Assembly: GCA_014802265.1 (NCBI GenBank)
Contig: JAAVCP010000026.1
Span: 16,198-80,197 of the forward strand
Length of the DNA stretch: 64,000 nucleotides
DNA from: Bacteroides sp.
GTDB taxonomy: Bacteria; Bacteroidota; Bacteroidia; Bacteroidales; Muribaculaceae
Direction of reading: 5' to 3'
The translations under genes and the position numbers were made by a program. Position 1 is the stretch's first letter. Each line of letters begins with the position of its first letter. Shown piece by piece: positions 24,785 to 33,351 of the stretch. The notes below the pieces were generated by a model. That model ran no database searches. It saw nothing but the letters and a program-made list of their open reading frames with translations, and was not told where the DNA came from.

Positions 24785-25714
24785 ATAAAGAAGATGGTTT
24801 TGGAGTCTAAGAGAACCATTGCGGAGTTTCCACGTCTTGATGTCCGGTTTATTGGCAGCAATGGCGGCAATGACTTCTGAGGAAGTGGTGGTAAACGGAC
24901 CAACAGGCTCTATATAACGTCTTACCAATAACTCTGGATCAGGGAAATTCGCTATAGTGGCTGTGGGTAGAGGATTATCGGGAGTGGGCAGATTGGCTGT
25001 CACACTGGCTGTGATAACCTTGTTTTCCTCGCGAAGTAATGAGATGCTTCTGTCAAGGGCTTTGTCAAAACCTGCCCAACGAGAGCGCAGAAGAGGGATA
25101 ATATCGTTGCGGAGAAAATTACGTCGGTAATCAGATTCAAGATTGGTGGAGTCAGTGACAAATGAAAGATTTTTCTCACTAATATATTCAATAATTTCCG
25201 GACGATGGAAGGAGAGTAGAGGACGCCATATTTTACCGGTGTCAGGTAGCATTCCGCGTAGCCCGGAGGTACCTGATCCTCGGAGAAGATTCAGAAAAAG
25301 AGTCTCTATATTATCGTCAGCATTATGTCCTGTGGCAATACGGTCAGCTTTCAGTTCGGTAAGCAGGTGGTTAAACCAATTATGGCGCAGTTCGCGGCAA
25401 GCCATCTCCTCCGATATTCCTTTATGAGAGGAAATATAAGCTTCCACATCGAAATCTATGGTCTTAAGCTCAACGTCGAGGCGGGAACATATCTCCCTGA
25501 CATGTTCCTCGTCACGCATACTTTCCTCCCCACGTAAGTGAAAATTACAATGTGCGGCAATTACTTCCGCTCCTGAGGCACGGACTGCCGATAACATTGC
25601 CACGCTGTCGGCACCACCGCTTACCGTAGCAATTACTCTACTTATTCCCAGCTTGTTAAACTGTCTCCGACATGAGATTTCAATATAATTTTTCCTTTTT
25701 TTGATTGCGTTCAT
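24770..25714 (-). CDS. tilS: tRNA(Ile)-lysidine synthase
   Basis: 314 residues. The PP-loop signature VSGGADSVAML is near residue 33, with IATGHNADDNIETLFLNLLRGSGTSGLRGM and RPLLSFHRPEI the usual following blocks. It attaches lysine to C34 of the CAU-anticodon tRNA-Ile so that it reads AUA. Many Bacteroidetes copies are over 400 residues with a further C-terminal domain; this one ends soon after the core, close to the short type known from Aquifex. Its 3' end runs into the decayed cotH gene, so a recent loss of the C-terminal domain is possible. Confidence 0.93.
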   Translation of the reverse strand: MNAIKKRKNYIEISCRRQFNKLGISRVIATVSGGADSVAMLSAVRASGAEVIAAHCNFHLRGEESMRDEEHVREICSRLDVELKTIDFDVEAYISSHKGISEEMACRELRHNWFNHLLTELKADRIATGHNADDNIETLFLNLLRGSGTSGLRGMLPDTGKIWRPLLSFHRPEIIEYISEKNLSFVTDSTNLESDYRRNFLRNDIIPLLRSRWAGFDKALDRSISLLREENKVITASVTANLPTPDNPLPTATIANFPDPELLVRRYIEPVGPFTTTSSEVIAAIAANKPDIKTWKLRNGSLRLQNHLLYLIPK

Positions 25715-25950
25715 AATCCTTACATTTCATTCTGAATATGTTATTTTCAATGCGAAGTTACGAAAAAAACATAAAAATCACTTGTCCGATACAAAATAAA
25801 AATTTTCCTTAACAAAACAGGGGAGATGTGTGTTATAATTGCGTAGGGAGATTGTATCACTACAGTTTACCCTACATATAGGAGTAAAAATCCTGCGTTA
25901 TATTTTATAAACAAATAACTAAATAACTAATAAATAAAAGCTTAATTATT
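25715..25950. other. Intergenic region between tilS and rubrerythrin
   Basis: Divergent spacer of 236 bp. An imperfect -7 candidate for the rubrerythrin gene is TATAATTG at 25834-25841, without a good -33. Nothing else is supported. Confidence 0.4.
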
Positions 25951-26505
25951 ATGGCAAAAGAATGGATATGCACAGTATGCGGATATGTGGCAGAAGGTGA
26001 AGAGGCTCCCGCAAAGTGCCCTCAGTGTGGTGCTCCGGCGTCAAAGTTCAAAGAACTTGATCAGAAGGAACTTCTCCAGTTTGTCACTGAGCATGTGATC
26101 GGCGTAGCAAAAGATACCGATGAGGAAATGAAGAAGGATCTCAACAATCACTTCCTTGGTGAGTGCACAGAGGTAGGTATGTATCTCGCTATGTCCCGTC
26201 AGGCTGACCGCGAGGGATATCCTGAAGTAGCAGACGCTTTCAAGCGTTATGCATGGGAAGAGGCAGAACACGCTGCCAAGTTTGCAGAACTTCTCGGTGA
26301 CATGGTTTGGGACACTAAGACTAATCTTGAGAAGAGAATGTATGCAGAGGCTGGCGCGAATGCCGACAAGATGCGTATTGCCAAGAACGCTAAGGAGGCT
26401 AACCTCGACGCTATCCACGACACAGTTCATGAGATGGCTAAGGATGAGGCTCGCCACGGACAGGGCTTTGCAGGTCTTTACGAGCGTTTCTTCAGCAAGA
26501 AATAA
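25951..26505 (+). CDS. Rubrerythrin, rubredoxin domain first ('reverse' type)
   Basis: 184 residues. A rubredoxin-like site (CTVCGY ... CPQCGA, Cys 7, 10, 23, 26) is at the N-terminus, followed by the ferritin-like diiron four-helix domain: [37 protein letters not shown] and [17 protein letters not shown] give the Glu/His ligands. The order is the reverse of classical rubrerythrin. These proteins remove hydrogen peroxide in anaerobes using electrons from NADH or reduced rubredoxin. It is a single gene with a strong terminator. Confidence 0.96.
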   Translation: MAKEWICTVCGYVAEGEEAPAKCPQCGAPASKFKELDQKELLQFVTEHVIGVAKDTDEEMKKDLNNHFLGECTEVGMYLAMSRQADREGYPEVADAFKRYAWEEAEHAAKFAELLGDMVWDTKTNLEKRMYAEAGANADKMRIAKNAKEANLDAIHDTVHEMAKDEARHGQGFAGLYERFFSKK

Positions 26506-26536
26506 TTAATTCGGAAATTTTCTGAACCTAAAAATG

Positions 26537-26571
26537 AAGGGGAGGTGGTGCTCACGCATCAGCCTCCCCTT
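26537..26571. terminator. Terminator between rubrerythrin and the LytTR gene
   Basis: AAGGGGAGG (26537-26545) pairs with CCTCCCCTT (26563-26571). It is followed by TTCTTC on the plus strand and by CATTTTTAG on the minus strand, so it may serve both converging units. Confidence 0.8.
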
Positions 26572-26638
26572 TCTTCAACCTAACTACACTTACTGATATA
26601 ATTGTATTACTTCTATTATATAGGGAAATTGTATTTTC

Positions 26639-27388
26639 TTATTGTATGTTTTTGTTGTCATTCGGGTTATTTTTAAGCCGTGACATAAACTCATCTTTCT
26701 TTGTGTCTGAAATAGGAATATATGTCTTACCGAATACTATCCGGCTCCTTTCCACTATTTCCACTTGGTTAAGATTGACGATGAATGAACGGTGAACCCT
26801 TATGAACCGGTCGGAGGGAAGAAGTTCTTCCAATTCCTTCATACTCATCAGGGAACTCACCGGATCGCCTTGCGTGCGATAGAAGATAACACGGTCCCTC
26901 TGCACCTCAACATATTTTATGCTGTCAATCTTCATCTGGACAAGACGATAGTCTGACTTGACAGTGATAAGGTCAATAGAAGAAGTGGGCTGAGACGTGT
27001 TACTTGAGAGATACGCCTTTCTCATTGCATGCCACATCAGAGCTTTTCCGACAGCTTTCATAAACTCCGGATAACTCACCGGCTTAAGCAGATAATCGAG
27101 GGCATTGACCTTAAAACCTTGCAGGGCATATTGCTCGTAGGCTGTCACATAGATTATGCTTGTGTCGTCAGGCACCACGCTTGCAAACTCAATCCCGTTA
27201 AGCAATGGCATATTGATGTCGAGAAAAATCAAATCCACGCTGCCTGAAACGACATGTTTCACTGCCTCGGCTGCTGATTCAAAGCAGCCAAGAAGATTAA
27301 GATCCGGGGTTTTCTCCACGTAACTCTTTAGAAGTTCCCGGGCAAGGGGCTCATCATCAATTATTATGCATTTCAGGGGTTGGTCCAT
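26639..27388 (-). CDS. LytTR-type response regulator
   Basis: 249 residues. The receiver domain has DDE at 11-13, the phosphorylated Asp57 in IFLDINMP, the Thr of YVTAYE and the Lys of LLKPV. From about residue 135 the LytTR DNA-binding domain follows: VKSDYRLVQMKIDSIKYVEVQRDRVIFY and FIRVHRSFIVNLNQVEIVER. It is paired with the sensor kinase encoded just upstream (9 bp gap) and is the last gene of the tolC-macA-ABC operon. A direct repeat suited to LytTR binding lies upstream of the operon promoter, so positive autoregulation is likely. Confidence 0.95.
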   Translation of the reverse strand: MDQPLKCIIIDDEPLARELLKSYVEKTPDLNLLGCFESAAEAVKHVVSGSVDLIFLDINMPLLNGIEFASVVPDDTSIIYVTAYEQYALQGFKVNALDYLLKPVSYPEFMKAVGKALMWHAMRKAYLSSNTSQPTSSIDLITVKSDYRLVQMKIDSIKYVEVQRDRVIFYRTQGDPVSSLMSMKELEELLPSDRFIRVHRSFIVNLNQVEIVERSRIVFGKTYIPISDTKKDEFMSRLKNNPNDNKNIQ

Positions 27389-27397
27389 ATTTCAATT

Positions 27398-28507
27398 TTA
27401 GTTTAATGGGGCATCATGCTTCTTAAGGGCATGAAGAGAAATTGAGATTTCGGCATAATACACGCCGTTATTCTTTTGCAGCGTAATGGCGTAGCTTCCG
27501 GGGTATATAAGGTTTAGCTGTCGCTTCACATTATCCAGACCGATACCTGACTCCTTAGGCAGTGTCCCCTCTTTTATGTGATCACTACCTACGGAGTTCT
27601 TTACACTGCAAACCAATGACTCAGCAGTCTTATGTATATTGATATCAATAAAATAACCTGCCTCAGATTGTGAACAATGCTTAAAGGCGTTTTCCACAAT
27701 AGTGAGAAAGAGCAATGGAGCCACATAAAGATTTGAATCTTCCTGATGAGGAACTTTACAGCTGACCTTAATTGCCTGACTAAGACGCAGCTTGACAAGC
27801 TCTACATAATCCGTGATAAATTGAAATTCTTTATAAAGAGGCACGTATGCTGTCACTGAGTCATAAATCATAAAACGCAGCATTCCGCTCAGGTCGTGGA
27901 GAGCTTGCTGTGCTCTTTCCGGGGCAAATCCAATCAGGGCATAGATGTTGTTGATTGAATTGAAAAGGAAGTGGGGATTAAGCTGCGCCTTAAGGCTCTG
28001 AAGCTCGATCTGTCGTTGCTCTGCATTCAGTTCAAGTTCGCGCTGTCTTACGTTTTCCCGCTCTTTTGAAAGGCGCATTGCGTAAGCCAAGGCTGCTGAA
28101 AGCACCATCATTACTCCGTCACGAAACACAAACCTTAGATAATCCATTAAATAGTGCAGGAAAGTTGGCTCTATCTTATGGATATGTCGCTTGTCGGGAG
28201 GAAGATGATGGAACCGGTGCATTAATAACTGCATTATGGTGCACAAGCCGATAATCAACAGAAAGTTTATAATAAAATATAGAGTCTGTTTTTCTGATCT
28301 TACAAGCATTCTTGGCACAAGCCAGAAATAGTTTACACAAAACATAAGGGCATAGAGTGTCGCAATGATGACACTTATCATTGTCCAATTGCCGGGTCCG
28401 CCATTATGAGAGAAAATTGAGAAGGCGGTCGGGAAATAGAACAGGGCAAACGCCAGCAGAATTGCAGGTGCGTTCCCTCCCTTTTTTGTGTAAAGCAGAC
28501 TACTCAT
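27398..28507 (-). CDS. LytS/YehU-type sensor histidine kinase
   Basis: 369 residues. Four N-terminal membrane helices (residues about 15-35, 42-65, 77-98, 130-146) are followed by the His_kinase domain (PF06580) with phosphoacceptor His179 in LKAQLNPHFLFNSINNIYAL. The ATP-binding part shows PLLFLTIVENAFKH and GIGLDNVKRQL. The signal is unknown, with very little periplasmic loop. Its start overlaps the permease gene by 8 bp. It phosphorylates the LytTR regulator. Confidence 0.95.
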   Translation of the reverse strand: MSSLLYTKKGGNAPAILLAFALFYFPTAFSIFSHNGGPGNWTMISVIIATLYALMFCVNYFWLVPRMLVRSEKQTLYFIINFLLIIGLCTIMQLLMHRFHHLPPDKRHIHKIEPTFLHYLMDYLRFVFRDGVMMVLSAALAYAMRLSKERENVRQRELELNAEQRQIELQSLKAQLNPHFLFNSINNIYALIGFAPERAQQALHDLSGMLRFMIYDSVTAYVPLYKEFQFITDYVELVKLRLSQAIKVSCKVPHQEDSNLYVAPLLFLTIVENAFKHCSQSEAGYFIDINIHKTAESLVCSVKNSVGSDHIKEGTLPKESGIGLDNVKRQLNLIYPGSYAITLQKNNGVYYAEISISLHALKKHDAPLN

Positions 28508-29720
28508 ATCTTATTGCCTCAATTGGATCAAGGTTTGATGCTTTTGCCGCCGGATAAAATCCGAAAATAATACCTATGATGGTGCAGACCAGGAATGATA
28601 GAATCACAGAGCTGGCATCAATCTGCACGGGCCAATTGGCTAAGACTGACACTGCCCATGTGGCTAATGCTCCTATCAATATTCCCAATATACCTCCGGT
28701 GACGGATATGATGACCGCCTCGATCAAAAACTGCATCATAATATCGCGTCCTGTGGCTCCGATACTCATTCTGAGACCTATTTCCCGAGTGCGTTCCGTC
28801 ACGCTTACAATCATGATGTTCATGATGCCGATACCTCCCACGAGAAGAGATATGCCTGCTACAGCTGCCAGCAACACTGTCATCATAGAGGATGTGGAGG
28901 AGATCATCTCTGCCAATTCCTGCATAGAGCGTATGGTGAAATTGTCTTCATCCCCATCTTTTAGTTTATGTTGGGTGCGAAGGATTTCTGTTATTTCCTC
29001 AATTGTGGCATCTGTATTGGCTTCGTCAATGGCTGAAGCCTGAATCCCTTGCAGATAGTCGGTGGCGAGCATTCGTTTCATGACGGTGGTGTAGGGCACC
29101 AACGCGAGGTCATCTTGGTCCTGACCCATTGTGTTGTAGCCTTTTTCGGCGAGCACACCAATCACTGTCAGGGGTATGGAACCGAAACGTACCACTTTCC
29201 CTATCGGGTCAGTGCCATCTGGAAAGAGATTGTCAACAAGCGTTTTCCCAAGGACACATACTTTGGCAGCTCTTTTCACATCTTCTTCGGTAAACATTTC
29301 ACCCTTTGCTATTGAACGCTGGCGAATCTCAAGAAACTGTGAGTTGACTCCCTGAGCTTGTGAGGGGTAGTTGTTGTTGCCGTTAATCCATTGACCCGAA
29401 CTGTTTACAGTGGGGGTACTGTGGGCTATAGTGGTGGCTTCGTTTACGAGAGCCTCATAGTCAGCAGGCTTGAGGGTCTGCATGTCATCGCTGCTTTGCC
29501 TTACGCCGCCACGCCTCTCCGCTCCGGGGAAAATCATGATCATGTTGCTACCCATCTCAGAGATCTGAGCCTTGATGGAGCTTTTGGAGCCTTGACCGAT
29601 AGCAAGCATCGTAATCACGGCACCCACACCTATAATAACTCCAAGCATCGTCAAAAAACAACGCATCTTGTTATTGTTAAGTGCCTTCAGGGCTATTTTC
29701 AATAGATTATTAAGATTCAT
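28500..29720 (-). CDS. MacB-like ABC transporter permease
   Basis: 406 residues. One N-terminal helix (MRCFLTMLGVIIGVGAVITM), a periplasmic MacB core domain (about 50-280), and three C-terminal helices (FtsX domain) with LLVGGIGIMNIMIVSVTERTRE and the REIGLRMSIGA loop. The ATP-binding subunit is a separate gene here, unlike E. coli MacB. It forms, with the ATPase, MacA-type adaptor and TolC-type channel of this operon, a tripartite exporter of peptides, macrolides or other substrates. Confidence 0.95.
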   Translation of the reverse strand: MNLNNLLKIALKALNNNKMRCFLTMLGVIIGVGAVITMLAIGQGSKSSIKAQISEMGSNMIMIFPGAERRGGVRQSSDDMQTLKPADYEALVNEATTIAHSTPTVNSSGQWINGNNNYPSQAQGVNSQFLEIRQRSIAKGEMFTEEDVKRAAKVCVLGKTLVDNLFPDGTDPIGKVVRFGSIPLTVIGVLAEKGYNTMGQDQDDLALVPYTTVMKRMLATDYLQGIQASAIDEANTDATIEEITEILRTQHKLKDGDEDNFTIRSMQELAEMISSTSSMMTVLLAAVAGISLLVGGIGIMNIMIVSVTERTREIGLRMSIGATGRDIMMQFLIEAVIISVTGGILGILIGALATWAVSVLANWPVQIDASSVILSFLVCTIIGIIFGFYPAAKASNLDPIEAIRYE

Positions 29721-29732
29721 GTCTTAATCATT

Positions 29733-30479
29733 TTACACATCAGCCTCAACAGGAAGACTCTTGTAGACCTCTTCAGCCGATTTAATGTCGTTGTTATACT
29801 CGTCGCTCACGATTCTGCCGTCGCGGAGCATAATGTTACGTGAGGAATATTGTGCTATCTCAGGATTGTGAGTCACAAAAATGATTGTCCTCCCTTCTTT
29901 ATATAGTCGCTGAAACAAGGTCAGTATTGAAAAGGAAGTACGGGTATCGAGATTACCGGTTGCTTCGTCAGCAAGTATAATGACCGGGTTATTGACCAGG
30001 GCACGGGCAATGGCAACACGCTGCTGCTGACCGCCCGACATCTGATTACTCTTATGGTAGAGTCGGTTTTCAAGACCTACCTCCCGCAGGCATTTTTCTG
30101 CTCGCTCCCTTCTCTCCTTTGCACTGACTGCGGAATTATAGAGCAGCGGCAGCTCTACATTTTCCACGGCAGTAGTCTTCGGAAGAAGGTTATAGTTCTG
30201 AAAAATAAATCCTATCTTTCGGTTTCTGATTCGTGCGCGCTCATTCTTTCCCATACCTTTTACTGGGATTCCGTCAAGCAGATACTCTCCGGAAGTCGGG
30301 GTGTCAAGACAACCCAATGTATTGAGCAGTGTTGACTTTCCTGAGCCGGATGTACCCATTATAGTGACAAACTCCCCTTCATAGATTGTAAAGCTTACCC
30401 CGCGCAGTGCCTTCACTGTCTCGTCGCCTACTTTGAAATATCTTTTCAGGTTCTCTATTTTTATAATCTCCTTAGCCAT
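29733..30479 (-). CDS. ABC transporter ATP-binding protein (LolD/MacB type)
   Basis: 248 residues. Walker [14 protein letters not shown]-loop [11 protein letters not shown], signature [19 protein letters not shown], Walker [13 protein letters not shown] and the switch His in IIFVTHNPE are all present. It powers the permease encoded 12 bp downstream. The gene is 2 bp after the adaptor gene. Confidence 0.97.
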   Translation of the reverse strand: MAKEIIKIENLKRYFKVGDETVKALRGVSFTIYEGEFVTIMGTSGSGKSTLLNTLGCLDTPTSGEYLLDGIPVKGMGKNERARIRNRKIGFIFQNYNLLPKTTAVENVELPLLYNSAVSAKERRERAEKCLREVGLENRLYHKSNQMSGGQQQRVAIARALVNNPVIILADEATGNLDTRTSFSILTLFQRLYKEGRTIIFVTHNPEIAQYSSRNIMLRDGRIVSDEYNNDIKSAEEVYKSLPVEADV

Positions 30480-30481
30480 CG

Positions 30482-31654
30482 TTATTCCTTTTTCTTTTTG
30501 TTGGAGCCCGGCGGCTTCGGCATGAAAGGATTCTCTTGGGTATTGCCGTTTTGTGACTTTGTCTGAATCATGTTATATTGCAATGCCACTTTGTCACCTT
30601 TCTTAAGACCGGAAGTGATCTGCTGATAGATATTGTTAGACACGCCAAGCTCTACAGGAGTCTGGATCAGCTGATTATCTCGTTCAACCCATACGGAAAC
30701 CTTTGGGTTAGAGGCATCGGCAACCGGTTTCGGAAGACCTGACTTGTCGTCTTCTTCCTGCTCCATAGGCTCAAACTTAAGAGCTTTCAGCGGCACAGCC
30801 AATACGTCGTTAAGGTCAAGGGTATAAATTGAGAGATTGGCAGTCATGCCGGGGATAAGTTTCAGATCAGGGTTGGGGGCTTTGACAATCACCTCGTATG
30901 TCACCACATTTGAAGTAGTTGTGGGATTGAGCCTGACCTGTGTCACCGTGCCGGTGAATATGTCATCAGGATAGGCATCGACTGTGAAAGTGACGTGTTG
31001 GTCAAGTTTTACCTGACCAATGTCGGCTTCATCGACATTGCCTACAACCTGCATGTTTTCAAGGTCAGCTATAACATAAAGGTTTGCCACATTCATGCTT
31101 GACACCACTGTCTGACCCACCTCTACCTCACGTGAGATTACAATGCCGTCAATAGGGGAGTAGATTTCAGCATAGTTGAGGTTCTTGGCTGCTCTTACAC
31201 GGTCTGCCTGACTCTTCTCATAGTTAAGGCGTGCAACGTCGTAGTCTCTTTTGGAGGTCTGAAACTCATAATCAGAGATAAGCTGCTCATCATGGAGCTT
31301 TTTATCACGCTCATAATTGGTCTTGGCATACTCGTAAGATGCCTTTGCCGATTCCATATTGGCGTTGGCGCTCTGCAGCTCACTGTTGAGGAGCGTCTTC
31401 TCTATTTCGGCAAGGAGTTGCCCTTTTGTTACGTGGTCGTTATAGTCCACATAAAGTTTATCAATGATGCCGGTGACCTGTGTGCCGACATCTACCTGGG
31501 TGACCGACTCCATTGTGCCGGTTGCCGTGACCACTTCCGACATGGAAATTGGCTCTACGGTAAATGTCTCAAGTTCCATTTTGGGCTTCTCTGAACAGGA
31601 GGCGGCAGCCAAAATAAGAAAAGAGGCTTGTAAAGTGAGTTGATATCTTTTCAT
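30482..31654 (-). CDS. MacA-like periplasmic adaptor lipoprotein
   Basis: The preferred start is the ATG at 31654 (MKRYQLTLQASFLILAAASCSE), which begins the lipoprotein signal directly; an ATG at 31672 would add six residues. A lipoyl/barrel-sandwich hybrid is split by a helical hairpin (residues about 95-160: LNSELQSANANMESAKASYE and similar), followed by IYSPIDGIVISREVEVGQTV and the beta-barrel domains. It connects the ABC permease to the outer-membrane channel. The C-terminus is Lys-rich. Confidence 0.94.
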   Translation of the reverse strand: MKRYQLTLQASFLILAAASCSEKPKMELETFTVEPISMSEVVTATGTMESVTQVDVGTQVTGIIDKLYVDYNDHVTKGQLLAEIEKTLLNSELQSANANMESAKASYEYAKTNYERDKKLHDEQLISDYEFQTSKRDYDVARLNYEKSQADRVRAAKNLNYAEIYSPIDGIVISREVEVGQTVVSSMNVANLYVIADLENMQVVGNVDEADIGQVKLDQHVTFTVDAYPDDIFTGTVTQVRLNPTTTSNVVTYEVIVKAPNPDLKLIPGMTANLSIYTLDLNDVLAVPLKALKFEPMEQEEDDKSGLPKPVADASNPKVSVWVERDNQLIQTPVELGVSNNIYQQITSGLKKGDKVALQYNMIQTKSQNGNTQENPFMPKPPGSNKKKKE

Positions 31655-31684
31655 TTCTACAGATGTTACCAATTTGATTGAGTC

Positions 31685-33115
31685 TTAAGGAAGATTTACC
31701 TCTTGAGATGCGTAAAAATTAATGGTCTTGTTGGAAAGAATTGCCATATATTTACTTTGGAGCAACTCAAGGCGGGCTGTCAGCAGATTATTGTGGGCTG
31801 TGAGTAGCTCAAGCGGGTTGACTAATCCTAATTCAAACTGACGGTCAACTAATGTAGATGTCAGTGAGGTGGCTTCGAGTTGCTTCAGTCCTGCAATAAA
31901 TTTTGCCTTGGCATTGTTGGCTTCCGTGTAGAGATTTTCTATTGTCTGCGACAATGAGTTGAGAAGGTCATCGCGGTCTACTTCATATTGTTCGGCAGCG
32001 ATTTTTGCTTTAGCGGTAGCTCGGCGGGTAGCGTTGCCGTCGTAGATGGGGACAGATATGTTTACCCCGATCCTTTCATTAAAACCATGTCCCATCTGGT
32101 TGCCCCAAGATTTGCCCCCTGATGTGTAGCCTGTCCCAATACCTCCGGAGAGTGCAATCTGTGGCATATAGCCTGCCTTGGCAATCTTTATGTCGTTGGC
32201 ATAAAGATCTTTGTTAAGCTCATTGCTTTTAATCTGCGGCAACCATGCTGCGGCGATATTATATGTGTCAACCATAGGGGGAAGTTGGGTGAGCACAACA
32301 GAATCAGGACATTCAATCTGATGAATGTCAAAATCTTGGTCAAGAGTAATCTGCAGAATGGTCTTCAGATTTACTTTTGCTGATTCAAGGTTCCCTTGTG
32401 CTTGGACAAGATTATAACGGTCTTGTGCACACTGGCTTTCAATCTGTGCGAAGTCAACCTTTGAGGTGCGTCCTGCATTCATCAGTTTGAGAGCCCTTTC
32501 AGTCTGTGCCTCACTCACCTCGAGAGTCTGCTGTGCGATTTCTACAGCTTCTACGGCATACATTATGTTAAGATATGCCTGAAGCACCCCGAGTTTTATC
32601 TCCTTTTCAGTATCGGCTCCGGCGAGTGCCTCTTGTTGCTCAAGCAGTTTTGCAGATTCGAGTTTGTATTTACGGATATTCCCTTCCCAAACTGTCCAGG
32701 AGGCATCAACGCCATATGAACTGGTATATGTGTTTCCATCACGCCCCGTTTCTTTCGCCGGATAGTTGATGAATGACTGGGAAGTGTTGAACCCTACATT
32801 CGGCAACCATGCATCTTTTGCTTCGCCCACACTTTCTTGGGCAAGCAAGAGTCTTATGGTGTTGCGTCGCACATCAGTATTATTGGCAAGTGCCCACTTC
32901 AGGCAATCGTCAAACGACCATTTCTCCGCATTGCTGCTGTTGGTTGCCTCAGGCATCTGTGGTCCTTCCGATTTGCCGGAGCTTTTGTCGTTAGAGTCGA
33001 CATCGGGAACTGTCAGAGTGATTGCATGAGACCCTTCAGTGTTTTGGTGTGCACACAATGCTGAGGGAAGTGCAGTAAGAAGAAGACACAAGGATGAGTA
33101 TCTAATGATGTTCAT
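31685..33115 (-). CDS. TolC-family outer-membrane efflux protein
   Basis: 476 residues with a signal peptide (MNIIRYSSLCLLLTALPSALCA). Two outer-membrane efflux protein repeats are rich in long helices: WSFDDCLKWALANNTDVRRN at the start of the first and QLEATSLTSTLVDRQFELGL then VNPLELLTAHNNLLTARLEL in the second. An extra Ser/Asp-rich segment of about 40 residues follows the signal. It is the first gene of the operon, so the channel is made before its adaptor and ABC parts. Confidence 0.95.
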   Translation of the reverse strand: MNIIRYSSLCLLLTALPSALCAHQNTEGSHAITLTVPDVDSNDKSSGKSEGPQMPEATNSSNAEKWSFDDCLKWALANNTDVRRNTIRLLLAQESVGEAKDAWLPNVGFNTSQSFINYPAKETGRDGNTYTSSYGVDASWTVWEGNIRKYKLESAKLLEQQEALAGADTEKEIKLGVLQAYLNIMYAVEAVEIAQQTLEVSEAQTERALKLMNAGRTSKVDFAQIESQCAQDRYNLVQAQGNLESAKVNLKTILQITLDQDFDIHQIECPDSVVLTQLPPMVDTYNIAAAWLPQIKSNELNKDLYANDIKIAKAGYMPQIALSGGIGTGYTSGGKSWGNQMGHGFNERIGVNISVPIYDGNATRRATAKAKIAAEQYEVDRDDLLNSLSQTIENLYTEANNAKAKFIAGLKQLEATSLTSTLVDRQFELGLVNPLELLTAHNNLLTARLELLQSKYMAILSNKTINFYASQEVNLP

Positions 33116-33138
33116 GTAAATATGAAGTTTTACAGATA

Positions 33139-33170
33139 CAAAATTACTTGATGTTATTCAATACAGCAAA
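33139..33170 (-). promoter_or_regulatory. Promoter of the tolC-macA-ABC-two-component operon
   Basis: TAATTTTG (-7, 33139-33146) and TTTG (-33, 33167-33170) on the minus strand, spacer 20 bp, perfect. The predicted start is near 33132, about 17 nt before the ATG. Confidence 0.8.
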
Positions 33171-33174
33171 TGAA

Positions 33175-33205
33175 ATCGTTATAACGGTCATAATCATCGT
33201 TATAA
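33175..33205. promoter_or_regulatory. Probable LytTR operator: 10-bp direct repeat, 21-bp period
   Basis: ATCGTTATAA occurs exactly at 33175-33184 and 33196-33205, the nearer copy 4 bp from the -33 box. Direct repeats of 9-10 bp with a GTT core and an 11-13 bp gap are the usual targets of LytTR regulators, and such a regulator is encoded at the end of this operon. Confidence 0.65.
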
Positions 33206-33263
33206 ACCTAATTTCTCACTTTAAACGCAAAAACAGTATGATATATTGTTAATAAACGTTAAT

Positions 33264-33309
33264 AAAAAATACCCCGGAGATACCGCTTCACAAGCGTATT
33301 TCCGGGGTA
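33264..33309 (-). terminator. Intrinsic terminator after the DegT aminotransferase
   Basis: TACCCCGGA...(33270 on) pairs with TCCGGGGTA (33301-33309), the inner stem continuing imperfectly to a small loop at about 33289. On the minus strand it is followed by TTTTTTATTA. Confidence 0.85.
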
Positions 33310-33351
33310 ATGGATTTAGATAGATAAGAGAGAGGATAGGGGATAGTTTTA

